From contig JACVRP010000002.1 of assembly GCA_014534385.1 (NCBI GenBank), positions 1 to 29,656 on the forward strand: a DNA stretch of 29,656 nt, read 5' to 3'. A model generated the notes under the pieces. That model was not told the DNA's origin. It ran no database searches and saw only the letters and a program-made list of their open reading frames with translations. Below, one piece after another: positions 15,690-23,775 of the stretch. The stretch comes from Cyanobacteria bacterium Co-bin13 (GTDB lineage Bacteria > Cyanobacteriota > Cyanobacteriia > Phormidesmidales > Phormidesmidaceae). Position 1 is the stretch's first letter, and each line of letters begins with the position of its first letter. Position numbers and translations under genes: made by a program.

Positions 15690-16322
15690 ATGGACAAAAA
15701 CGATCCTGCCCAAAGCTTGAACGTGGGGGTGCTGGAGCAGCCCTCCTGGATCGACTTAAGCCGCTATGACCAGGCCTGGTTTGATCCAGGGCGACCCAAG
15801 TGGATTATCCTGCTGTGGTGGCTGGTCCAGGCCATAGCCTTTCCCCTGACCCTGCATGCAGCCCACAGCCCTCGCCGCTTTCTGCTCCGTCTGTTTGGAG
15901 CCCGCATTGGCCGAGCCGTCATCATTCGCCCCACTGCTCGCTTCACCTATCCGTGGAAGGTCAGCATCGGCGACTATAGCTGGATCGGCGACGATGTTGT
16001 ATTTTATAGTCTTGATACGATCACGGTAGGATCCCACTGTGTCATCTCCCAAAGAAGCTACCTGTGTACCGGCAGCCACGACGTTCAGGATCCAGCCTTT
16101 CGCCTAGAAACATCGCCAATCCTTATTGGCAATGGGGCCTGGCTCGCGACAGATTGCTTTGTCGCCCCAGGTGTCATCATTGGAGCTAACACCGTTGTGG
16201 GCGCTCGCAGCAGCATCTTCAAATCTTTACCATCAGGCTACCTGTGCTTTGGCAATCCCTGCCGCCCCAAGCAGGCTAGAAGCTGCCAAAACTTCTCTCT
16301 AGACGGCCAGCATCCTACATAG
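15690..16322 (+). CDS. WcaF-like O-acetyltransferase (left-handed beta-helix)
   Basis: This 210-residue protein resembles WcaF-type acyltransferases that put acetyl groups on exopolysaccharide sugars using acetyl-CoA. After a short N-terminus with WIDLSRYDQAWFDPGRP and one hydrophobic helix (about 30-52), hexapeptide-repeat turns follow: IGRAVIIRPTA, VSIGDYSWIGDDV, ITVGSHCVISQ and VIIGANTVVGARSSI. The catalytic His is probably in CTGSHD. FGNPCRP is the usual closing motif. It begins 10 nt after the WaaE-like gene. Cyanobacterial relatives are annotated in hormogonium polysaccharide loci (I recall HpsU for this family), but I cannot confirm orthology and leave the symbol blank. Confidence 0.9.
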   Translation: MDKNDPAQSLNVGVLEQPSWIDLSRYDQAWFDPGRPKWIILLWWLVQAIAFPLTLHAAHSPRRFLLRLFGARIGRAVIIRPTARFTYPWKVSIGDYSWIGDDVVFYSLDTITVGSHCVISQRSYLCTGSHDVQDPAFRLETSPILIGNGAWLATDCFVAPGVIIGANTVVGARSSIFKSLPSGYLCFGNPCRPKQARSCQNFSLDGQHPT

Positions 16323-16527
16323 TTCGCCTGTTACTCAGGAATTAGCTACAGATTTACTAACTTGAAATCCCTATGAAGTAATGAGGGAGCTACGTAGGAA
16401 GTCTAAATCAGTAAGCTAGAGTGATATTGCACATTCTCCAGCCCCCTATTTGGCTAGTTTTGGCAGGAATACTTCCCTCCACTTAGAATGTGCGCTGGCG
16501 CTTGAAACAGATCATTCGCACCTAGCC

Positions 16528-18759
16528 ATGGAAGATAAAAGCATCACTAACACCATTGATTACAGAGACCTAAATGAAGAGATTGATCTTCAAAGGTACT
16601 GGTTAGTTCTCAAGCGCCGCTGGCTGCCTGCAATGACGGTCCTGCTAGCGACTGTTGTAGCGGCAACGTACTACGGGGCTCAGCAAAAACCTGTCTATGA
16701 GGCTGGAGGCAAGCTTCTAATTCAGCAAGACCGCTCTACGAACCTGACTGGCTTTGGTACTGCCCTAGGCCAACCTCAGGCGCTGAGTCCTTTTGCTCCC
16801 GGTAACGTTCTAGCGACTCAGGCCGACATCCTGAAGTCTCTGCCTGTTATGGAAGAGGCTATTCGTGAGCTTAATCTTCGAGATGGCAACAATCAGCTGT
16901 TGAGCCCTCAGGCTCTTCAGCAAAACCTGTCCGTCACGCCTGCCGACACATCAGATACGATCTCGGTTGCCTACACAGGGGAAGACCCTCGGGAAGCCGC
17001 TAACATCGTCAACCAGGTGATGAATTCCTACGTTCGGTTCAACGTAGCCATGAACCGTTCAGAGGCGACCGCAGCTAGAGAGTTTGTAGAAAGACAGCTG
17101 CCCAAGGCTGAGGCCGACGTTGAAAGAGCCGCTGAGGCCCTGCGGCAGTTCAAGTCCCAAAATCAGGTCGTGGCACTTGAGGTGGAGACAAACGCTACAG
17201 TTGAAGCCATCAACGAGCTTAACGCACAAATTAATACGACCCAGGCTACCTTAGCTGATGCCGATACCCGAGCGGTCAACCTGCGCCAGCAGCTAGGAAT
17301 GTCAGTAGAGCAAGCGCTGCAGCTAGCAACCCTGAGTCAGGCACCGGGCATTCAGCAGGCACTCACGGACCTGCAGACGATTCAGACAAATCTCGCTAAC
17401 CAGCGAACCCGCTACACCGGTAACCACTTCTCTGTTCAGGCGCTTGAAAGGCAGGAGGCTGCTCTACAGGATCTGTTGCGTAATCGGGTTGGCCAAGTGC
17501 TGAATACAGAGGTGAGTTTTGTCCCTGACTCACTCCAGATGAGTGACCTGTCCCGTGACCTAACGGCTCAGCTGGCTCAGGCTGAGATTGATCGCCTGAG
17601 CGCCGTCAGTCAAATTCAGGCTCTGGCCCAGGCCCGCAATGCCTACATCCAACGCTCTCAAACATTTCCATCTCTAGAGAAGCAGCAGCTAGAGCTAGAG
17701 CAGCGACTGGCCGTGGCTCGAACTTCCTTTGAAGCACTGCTAAACAGCCTGCAGGAAGCTCAGTTAGCTGAAAGCCAGACGGTAGGCAGCGCTCAAATTA
17801 TCGAAACGGCGCTACTTCCGACCGATCCTAGCGGGCAGGGCCTGTCTCTGTATCTCGCTGGGGGGTTAATTGCTGGCGGGCTGGCTGCGGTAGCGACCGC
17901 CTTCCTGCTAGACCTAGTCGATAAGTCCGTCAAGACCGTCAAGGATGCTGAGACCCTGCTGGGATACACCCTGCTGGGGCTGATTCCTCGGTTCTCAACC
18001 CCAGCGGATGATCAATCTGGGTTCAGTGGCGACCAGTTCTCTCCTCGAATCGTAGCCATGCGAGGCAATGAGCCCTTCATCTGCGGGGCCTACCAAATGC
18101 TGCAGGCTAACCTGAAGTTCATCAGCTCAGATAAACCTTTGCGCTCAATTGCGATTACCAGCTCAGTTGAGCAGGAGGGCAAGTCTGAGGTCTGTGCTAA
18201 CCTAGCCGCTACGATGGCCCAGGCAGGTAAGCAGGTGCTCCTGGTAGATGCTGATATGCGAGCGCCTTCCCAGCATCATCTTTGGAACGTTCTTAACACA
18301 ATTGGTTTAAGCCATGTTCTGGTAGGCGAGGGCGACCTCAACCGGGCCCTAATCCCGGTGGCCCAAAACTTGACCCTGCTGCCAGCGGGTGTGATTCCTC
18401 CCAACCCACTGGCGCTGCTGGATTCTGAGCGAATGGCCTCGCTGATTAACAGCCTGGCTCAGCAGTTTGACTATGTCATCTTTGATACCCCGCCTCTGGT
18501 AGGTGCTGCAGACGCAGCGGTTTTAGGCAAATCCGCTGACGGTATTTTGATGGTCATCCGCCCCAGGCAGGTTGACTCTGCCAGCGTAGCGGCTGCTAAG
18601 TCTCTACTGTCCCGTTCGGGGGCCAACGTCCTGGGCTTCATTGCAAATGGCGTCGATGTTCGGAACGAGCATGACGACTATGTTTCCCTGGCCAAGTCGC
18701 GTCCCTACGGCTACACCGACAAGGCAATAGCGCGCAAAAACGCACCCGTCAGCCTCTAG
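16528..18759 (+). CDS. Wzc-like polysaccharide co-polymerase and tyrosine autokinase
   Basis: This 743-residue inner-membrane protein sets exopolysaccharide chain length and export through autophosphorylation. A Wzz-type domain begins with the first membrane helix (about 33-50). A long coiled-coil periplasmic region covers about 170-430, and the second helix is in LYLAGGLIAGGLAAVATAFLL. The cytoplasmic BY-kinase part has Walker A EQEGKS (K552), Walker A' VLLVDADMR (D574, D576) and Walker B YVIFDTPP (D653). The C-terminal tyrosine cluster is short: Y718, Y727 and Y729. ATG 16528 is chosen because the extra 26 residues from 16450 are unlike the family. It lies 205 nt after the acetyltransferase gene and just before the Wza-like gene, with which it should form a trans-envelope complex. 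Confidence 0.93.
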   Translation: MEDKSITNTIDYRDLNEEIDLQRYWLVLKRRWLPAMTVLLATVVAATYYGAQQKPVYEAGGKLLIQQDRSTNLTGFGTALGQPQALSPFAPGNVLATQADILKSLPVMEEAIRELNLRDGNNQLLSPQALQQNLSVTPADTSDTISVAYTGEDPREAANIVNQVMNSYVRFNVAMNRSEATAAREFVERQLPKAEADVERAAEALRQFKSQNQVVALEVETNATVEAINELNAQINTTQATLADADTRAVNLRQQLGMSVEQALQLATLSQAPGIQQALTDLQTIQTNLANQRTRYTGNHFSVQALERQEAALQDLLRNRVGQVLNTEVSFVPDSLQMSDLSRDLTAQLAQAEIDRLSAVSQIQALAQARNAYIQRSQTFPSLEKQQLELEQRLAVARTSFEALLNSLQEAQLAESQTVGSAQIIETALLPTDPSGQGLSLYLAGGLIAGGLAAVATAFLLDLVDKSVKTVKDAETLLGYTLLGLIPRFSTPADDQSGFSGDQFSPRIVAMRGNEPFICGAYQMLQANLKFISSDKPLRSIAITSSVEQEGKSEVCANLAATMAQAGKQVLLVDADMRAPSQHHLWNVLNTIGLSHVLVGEGDLNRALIPVAQNLTLLPAGVIPPNPLALLDSERMASLINSLAQQFDYVIFDTPPLVGAADAAVLGKSADGILMVIRPRQVDSASVAAAKSLLSRSGANVLGFIANGVDVRNEHDDYVSLAKSRPYGYTDKAIARKNAPVSL

Positions 18760-18820
18760 CCCTAACCCAACGGCTTCTAACTTCTTTGCTGTCTAAACCT
18801 CGACTCGCTTCACGAGAACT

Positions 18821-20251
18821 ATGAACATGGCTTCATCCCGTCAGTACTTGCTGCCTTTACTCTCTGGTTCTGCCATTCTATGTAGCTTGTGGGCAGTTCA
18901 GGTACCTGCCCAAGCCCAAATAGAGACTGAACTGCCTCTGTCTTCCTTGCCTGAACAGGTAGATACAGCTTCACCTGTTCAGGTGGACCCAGCCACTGCC
19001 GCTGAGTCAACCGTTGCCGCTGCTCTTGATTCGACCAGTGCTGAGGCGGTGCCCCCTGCGGATCTGCCTGTGACCGTCGCGCCTGATGCGGCGACAGCAG
19101 TAGCTGCTCCTGAGGTTAATGAAATTGCAGCAACCCCAGAGATTCGAGCAGAAGAGACTCAAATAGCTACGCCTCAAACTCCTGCGTCTGCTCAAACGCA
19201 GCCCTTCTCTCCGCCCACGGTCGATTTTACTAACCCTGGTCCGGACACAGTCGATTTCAATGAACTGGGCACTTCTAGACTTCCGCAGGATCTGCTGACT
19301 GATTATGTGCTGGGGCCTGGCGACCAAATTCTGCTGTTGGTTCTGGGATATGAGGAATTTGAAGGGGCTCGGGTTGTCCTACCCGACGGCACGATTACTG
19401 TGCCCCTGATTGGCTCTGTACCGGCTGCCGGCAGAAATGTTGACGCTCTGGCCCAGGACGTTCAGAACCGGCTGAGAGTTTACCTGACCGACCCGGTTGT
19501 GGATGCTAACTTAACCGTTTTGAGGCCGGTTGTCGTCAATATTGCGGGTGAAGTCTACCGTCCGGGACCGGTTCAGCTGAGTAGCTTGACGCAGGTCAAC
19601 ACTATCGTCAACCCGACTGCGAACATTACCAATGCAACTAACACCCCAACCCTAAGCTCGGCGCTAACAGCTGCTGGTGGCATCAAGCGTTCAGCGAATA
19701 TTCGTAATATCGTTGTTCAACGCCGACTGCCAAACGGGGTGACGCGGGAGTTCACGATCAACCTGTGGGATGCTCTGACCAATGGTCAGGATCCAGGTAT
19801 TGTGGTTCTGGCAGATGGAGATTCGGTGTTTGTGCCGGTAGCCCGAAGCGGAGAAGATTTAGACCCGCGCTTGATCGCCAGCTCTAGCTTTGCTCCTACC
19901 AATGTCCGAGTGCGGGTTGTGGGAGAGGTTACACGGCCTGGAGAGGTGACGGTGCAGCCGAATAGCTCGATTTCTAGTGCGGTTGCTGCTGCTGGTGGGC
20001 CTATCATGGATACGGCCCAGCTGCGGGATGTAACTCTGGTTCGACTGACTGAAGAGGGTCAGATCGAAAAGCAAACCGTTGACCTGAGCAACTTGATTGA
20101 TGACTATCAAATTCAAGATGGCGATGTGGTGGTTGTGCCCAAGCGAGGCTACCTTGGAGCTTTAGATGCCGTTGGCCGCATCTTTAGCCCGCTCCTAGCC
20201 CCCTTCGGCATCATCAATACGCTCAACGACCTCTTCTTTAACAACGACTAG
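18821..20251 (+). CDS. Wza-like polysaccharide export protein with SLBB domains
   Basis: This 476-residue exported protein has a signal peptide (residues 1-32, cleavage likely after AQA). It has no lipobox, so unlike E. coli Wza it is probably not a lipoprotein. A low-complexity Ala/Pro/Thr/Val segment follows to about 135. The polysaccharide-export domain starts at YVLGPGDQILLLVLG and includes LPDGTITVPLIGSV. At least two SLBB-like units follow, marked by VVNIAGEVYRPGPVQL and VRVVGEVTRPGEVTV. It should form the outer-membrane or periplasmic channel for the polymer and dock on the Wzc-like kinase encoded just upstream. The long Pro/Ala linker may span peptidoglycan. An ATG two codons later is an equally possible start. 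Confidence 0.92.
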   Translation: MNMASSRQYLLPLLSGSAILCSLWAVQVPAQAQIETELPLSSLPEQVDTASPVQVDPATAAESTVAAALDSTSAEAVPPADLPVTVAPDAATAVAAPEVNEIAATPEIRAEETQIATPQTPASAQTQPFSPPTVDFTNPGPDTVDFNELGTSRLPQDLLTDYVLGPGDQILLLVLGYEEFEGARVVLPDGTITVPLIGSVPAAGRNVDALAQDVQNRLRVYLTDPVVDANLTVLRPVVVNIAGEVYRPGPVQLSSLTQVNTIVNPTANITNATNTPTLSSALTAAGGIKRSANIRNIVVQRRLPNGVTREFTINLWDALTNGQDPGIVVLADGDSVFVPVARSGEDLDPRLIASSSFAPTNVRVRVVGEVTRPGEVTVQPNSSISSAVAAAGGPIMDTAQLRDVTLVRLTEEGQIEKQTVDLSNLIDDYQIQDGDVVVVPKRGYLGALDAVGRIFSPLLAPFGIINTLNDLFFNND

Positions 20252-20293
20252 CGGTAGGCCGCTATCAAAAGCCGTATCTATTTCTGGGTTGTA

Positions 20294-20418
20294 ATACCAG
20301 TTCTTCAAGATGCGCCAAATTCTGTACCGGGCGCAAACCCATAGCCCTTCGGGCATGGCTTCGCTAGTGCGCCCCTACCAGACAATTTATTTAGCGTAAG
20401 TTCGCATTGAATTGGTAT
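20294..20418. repeat. MITE-like element with nested palindromes
   Basis: ATACCAGTTC (20294-20303) and GAATTGGTAT (20409-20418) are inverted ends matching at nine of ten bases. Inside, GGGCGCA (20329-20335) and TGCGCCC (20368-20374) pair, enclosing the hairpin GCCC-TTC-GGGC (20344-20354). No ORF of note is inside. This is the form of small non-autonomous elements common in cyanobacterial genomes. It lies between the convergent export gene and tetR gene and may also act as a terminator. Confidence 0.55.
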
Positions 20419-20538
20419 CCCTTGGGCACACGCGATCGCAACCGCTTGCAAATCAGTTCCTAGCTGAATTACCTGAGCAATGTGCACCCGCCTGCCTAAG
20501 AGCGACTCAGCTCGGCAGATCCCTCAGCAACTCCACCT

Positions 20539-21132
20539 TTAAATAGCTCGCTGCTGGATGTGAGCGATCGCAACTAGCAGCGCATCTAGCATGACTTCGA
20601 AACTTGCATCAGAAGAGCGGCTCAGCGTCATTAGCTCTGACTGTTCTCGCAGGATGAACCCATAAACTGCGGCATTGACCATCCGCATAACATCAATGAG
20701 GGCCTCCTCATTGAGTTCGTACAGGCGCAGTGACTTCTGAAGAAACTGCAGCGATGCCCTAATGATTTCAGCTTCTTCAAGGTCAGTAGGCCGCATTGGG
20801 TACTGCATCATCACCGCATATTGGGCCGGATGATGCTGGGCAAAGCTGCGAGTTAGCTGAGCACTTACCCGCATCAGAGCATCTGGTTCTGTGATGCCAG
20901 CGGTTTGTTGCTCACACTCTGATAGGTAGCTGCGCCAGATTGCCAGGGCTACGGCCCTGCGCAGACCGGCATTGCCATCGAAGTGTTTGTAGAGAGCAGG
21001 CGGCTTGATGCCCAAGGCTCGGGCAACCCGATTCACGCCTAGAGCGGCTTCTCCCTCCTGGTCAAGACATGCGATCGCAGCCCTCACCACATCCTGCTGC
21101 GTTAAAGATTTTTCTTTGGTTGGACGCCCCAT
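20539..21132 (-). CDS. TetR/AcrR-family regulator, WHG-type C-terminus
   Basis: This 197-residue regulator has an N-terminal HTH at about residues 10-55 with VARALGIKPPALYKHF as the recognition part. The ligand domain (about 80-190) resembles the TetR-WHG subgroup, whose ligands are mostly unknown. It is divergent from the amidase gene, 70 nt away. A perfect palindrome with arms TTAGTTAA and TTAACTAA (21139-21159) starts six bases upstream of its own ATG, so it almost certainly represses itself and the amidase. It shares no obvious similarity in ligand domain with the TetR protein at 1914 and its operator is different, so the two regulons should be separate. The ligand may be the amidase substrate or a related amide. 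Confidence 0.92.
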   Translation of the reverse strand: MGRPTKEKSLTQQDVVRAAIACLDQEGEAALGVNRVARALGIKPPALYKHFDGNAGLRRAVALAIWRSYLSECEQQTAGITEPDALMRVSAQLTRSFAQHHPAQYAVMMQYPMRPTDLEEAEIIRASLQFLQKSLRLYELNEEALIDVMRMVNAAVYGFILREQSELMTLSRSSDASFEVMLDALLVAIAHIQQRAI

Positions 21133-21138
21133 AGGCAG

Positions 21139-21159
21139 TTAGTTAATCCAGTTAACTAA
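21139..21159. promoter_or_regulatory. Predicted TetR operator between the tetR and amidase genes
   Basis: Arms TTAGTTAA (21139-21146) and TTAACTAA (21152-21159) form a perfect inverted repeat around a 5-base spacer, with a further half-site-like TTAACTTTA at 21172-21180. TACAAT at 21167-21172 is a possible amidase -10, so the palindrome would overlap the -35 region. Size, symmetry and place are typical of TetR operators. Confidence 0.75.
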
Positions 21160-21202
21160 AAGCGAATACAATTAACTTTATCAAAGCACTGACCTCCTGC
21201 TT

Positions 21203-22681
21203 ATGACTAACCTCGCTTTTGCCTCAGCTCACCAGTTGGCTCAGATGATTCGCGATCGCACTGTCTCTGCGGTCGAAGTCCTAGAGGCTCTGCTGGCACA
21301 GATAGCCCAGCACAACTCAAAGCTCAACGCGATTTGCACTCTGGACGAAGACCGCGCTCGCAGCAGGGCTAAGCAGGCCGATGAAGCTTTGGCTGGAGGG
21401 GAAACTTGGGGGGCGTTGCACGGTGTCCCGATCACCATCAAAGACATCTTTGAAACAGCAGGACTGCGCACCACGTCGGGCTACAGTCCCTTAAAGAACT
21501 ACATTCCTCAAGCCGATGCAACGGCGGTAGCCCGGTTGCGGAGTGCGGGGGCAGTTATCTTGGGAAAGACCAACCTGGCGGAACTGGCGGGTGACTTTCA
21601 GAGCACCAATTCGCTGTTTCCACGGGTGAACAATCCCTGGAATCTCGACTACACAGCAGGCGGCAGTTCGGGAGGGAGCGCAGCTGCGATCGCAGCCGGG
21701 CTTTCCCCGCTAGACATTGGCAATTATATTGAGGGATCGGTGCGGCAGCCTGCTCACTTCTGCGGGGTGTATGGCCTAAAGCCGACGGATCGGCGCATCT
21801 CCACGGCAGGCATGATTCCTGAGGTGCCGGGTATGCCCTATTGCCTCCGACAAATGATGACCGTGGGATGTTTTGCCCGATCGCTCGCAGACCTTCGGCT
21901 CTGCTTTTCGCTGATTGCAGGGGCAGATTTGCGTCGCCCGGAGGTGCCGCCAGTTCCGCTCGATACGCCCTCTGGTAAGGCCCTGGTGCAGCTTAGACTG
22001 GCCTGGGCTGACGAATGGGCCGAGGTGCCAGTGGCTACCGATATTCGAGCCGCGATGCAGAGCGCTGCCCAAGCGCTGGCTCAAGCGGGGGCTCAAGTTG
22101 AGCGCTGGCGGCCCCCAGCCTTTGAGATGAATCACATCCTCAGCCTATATGGAAAAGTGGCTGCCTACATCAACCTCCATGCCCAACCCGTTGACCGTTA
22201 CAACCTAAGCCGCAGCGCAAAGCAAATTTATCGCACGGCAACCCAAGGCGATAAGGAACTGCGAAAGCTGGGAGACTTTAGCCAGCTGCTGCCTGAGTTG
22301 TTGAACCCCAGCCTGAAAGGCTATTTCGAGGCCCTGACCGAGCGAGATCACTTCAGTGCTCAGCTCGATGCCGCCCTAGAACCGTGGGATGCCTGGCTCA
22401 TTCCTGTGGCTGCAACGCCTGCCTTTACCCACCGCCCTGCCTGGACTGCAGTTGAGGTCAACAGCAAACAATATCCCCATGCGGTTGCCAACGGAGCCTA
22501 CACCATGCCCTTTAATCTGAGCGGACATCCTGCCGTGATTATCCCTATTGGCCAAACTCAAGCAGGATTACCCATTGGCATGCAGATCGTCGGCAAGCGA
22601 TGGCGGGAAATGGAGCTACTTGCGATCGCACAGGAACTGGATCAAGTAGTGGGTGATTTTCGGCTGCCGCCAGGCTACTGA
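21203..22681 (+). CDS. Amidase-signature-family hydrolase with altered oxyanion loop
   Basis: This 492-residue enzyme belongs to the amidase signature family, which hydrolyses C-N amide bonds with a Ser-cisSer-Lys triad. K80 in GVPITIKDI, S156 in AGGSSGGSAAA and the predicted nucleophile S179 in EGSVRQPA are present, as are the flanking PAHFCGVYGLKPT and the C-terminal GLPIGMQIVG. The loop before the nucleophile reads GNYIEGSVR, whereas most members have GSDxGGSxR; the Asp becomes Y175 and a Gly becomes E177. This loop forms the oxyanion hole, so substrate range or activity may differ. It is divergent from a TetR gene with a shared operator and precedes small EthD-like and SnoaL-like genes. 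It is not GatA, which has a different context and sequence; substrate unknown. Confidence 0.92.
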   Translation: MTNLAFASAHQLAQMIRDRTVSAVEVLEALLAQIAQHNSKLNAICTLDEDRARSRAKQADEALAGGETWGALHGVPITIKDIFETAGLRTTSGYSPLKNYIPQADATAVARLRSAGAVILGKTNLAELAGDFQSTNSLFPRVNNPWNLDYTAGGSSGGSAAAIAAGLSPLDIGNYIEGSVRQPAHFCGVYGLKPTDRRISTAGMIPEVPGMPYCLRQMMTVGCFARSLADLRLCFSLIAGADLRRPEVPPVPLDTPSGKALVQLRLAWADEWAEVPVATDIRAAMQSAAQALAQAGAQVERWRPPAFEMNHILSLYGKVAAYINLHAQPVDRYNLSRSAKQIYRTATQGDKELRKLGDFSQLLPELLNPSLKGYFEALTERDHFSAQLDAALEPWDAWLIPVAATPAFTHRPAWTAVEVNSKQYPHAVANGAYTMPFNLSGHPAVIIPIGQTQAGLPIGMQIVGKRWREMELLAIAQELDQVVGDFRLPPGY

Positions 22682-22894
22682 AGTTGCGATCGCAAAATAG
22701 ACGACAGCACCAGCTTCTTTAGGCAAGGTAAGAAACGCACACAACAAAGCAAGAATCCGCAAGACAAAGCAGTTGGGTATTCATAGAATTTGAGTGCCTA
22801 GCAAGGTTGCTGGCTGCCCCACGGTCGGACAAGATGAGACCAGCTGGGGATGTAGAGTTTATGTCTGAAACCACTTCATCTGCACCTTATTACT

Positions 22895-23272
22895 GTGATT
22901 AAATTCGTCTACTGCATTTGCAAACGGCCTGATTTATCTGACGCAGAGTTTCGCACCTACTGGCGAGAGAAGCATGGAGCATTTATTCGCAGCTTGGCTC
23001 AGACTATTCGCGCTAAAAAGTATATCCAGAGCCACAAAATGGATACACCCATTAATGCCGAACTGATTAAATCTCGAGGACTAGAGCCGCTGTCCTACGA
23101 TGGAGTCACAGAAATTTGGTGGGACAGTATGGAAGAGTTTTTAGCTGGGGTTAATTCTCCCGAAGGCGCAGCCGCCGCTCAGCAATACGTTGCCGATGAA
23201 GCCAACTTTGTTGATTTCTCAAAGTCTCGTGCTTTTTTGACTGAAGAGCATACTATTTTCGATCTGACATAA
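22895..23272 (+). CDS. EthD-domain protein
   Basis: This 125-residue protein has the EthD dimeric ferredoxin-like alpha/beta-barrel fold. The signature is visible: VIKFVYCICKRPDLSDAEF, then YWREKHGAF (residues 15-30), a central EIWWDSMEEF and a terminal segment TEEHTIF. EthD proteins are small accessory or catalytic proteins in degradation and tailoring pathways. GTG 22895 is the only sensible start: the frame closes at a stop at 22853-22855 and no ATG lies between. No clear ribosome-binding site is visible; a 13-codon ORF (22861-22902) in another frame overlaps the start. It lies 213 nt after the amidase gene and 66 nt before the SnoaL-like gene, so a small catabolic unit is possible. Confidence 0.85.
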   Translation: MIKFVYCICKRPDLSDAEFRTYWREKHGAFIRSLAQTIRAKKYIQSHKMDTPINAELIKSRGLEPLSYDGVTEIWWDSMEEFLAGVNSPEGAAAAQQYVADEANFVDFSKSRAFLTEEHTIFDLT

Positions 23273-23338
23273 AAGTGCTTGCACTAACTAGTGACAGGGT
23301 TGCTCCCGTAATTCAAGAAAAAGGTAATTCAAGGCAAG

Positions 23339-23758
23339 ATGAACCTACGTGACCGAGTTCAGGAATTACTTGATTTCCAGAAGACAAACCCAACGGTAGA
23401 AGAGAGCTACGAGCGCTTCTATGAAGAGAATGTGGTTGTACAGGAAAACTTACAGCCGCCCCGAGTGGGCCGTGCGCTCAGCATCGAACGGCAGCGACAG
23501 ATGAATGCAAACGTGCAGGACATCCATGAATTTAAAATTGGCGCTGTGCTAGTAGATGGTTTTACCGAGGACCACCCTTTAGACGGTCATTCCGTCATCG
23601 AAATGCATATTGAAATCACAACGATGGATGGCTACCGCATTCGCGTTGAGGAGCTAGGGCTGCAAACTTGGAAGGAGGGCCGCATTGTTCACGAACGCTA
23701 CTTTTACGACCCCGGCAACTTCCAAGGCAAGGCCAAAGAGATCAATGCAGTGCACTAA
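23339..23758 (+). CDS. SnoaL-like (NTF2-fold) protein
   Basis: This 139-residue protein has the cone-shaped NTF2/SnoaL fold. The N-terminal helix VQELLDFQKTNPTVEESYERFYEENVVVQEN, the switch to strands at VGRALSIERQRQM, and the strands EFKIGAVLVDG, SVIEMHIEITTMDG and VEELGLQTWKEGRIVHERYFYDP are characteristic. The last strand, ending in ERYFYD, is a typical closing motif. Such proteins act as polyketide cyclases, isomerases or unknown-function binding proteins. The ATG at 23339 has a weak AAGG nearby. It follows the EthD-like gene by 66 nt, which hints at a shared transcript, and is convergent with the DUF2267 gene. The specific reaction cannot be predicted. Confidence 0.85.
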   Translation: MNLRDRVQELLDFQKTNPTVEESYERFYEENVVVQENLQPPRVGRALSIERQRQMNANVQDIHEFKIGAVLVDGFTEDHPLDGHSVIEMHIEITTMDGYRIRVEELGLQTWKEGRIVHERYFYDPGNFQGKAKEINAVH

Positions 23759-23775
23759 TCTCTAGCTGACAGGAG

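Noticed and set aside
22861..22902. A 13-codon ORF overlapping the EthD-like start, as a leader peptide
   Set aside because: No ribosome-binding site and no attenuator-like codons or stems; overlap may be chance.
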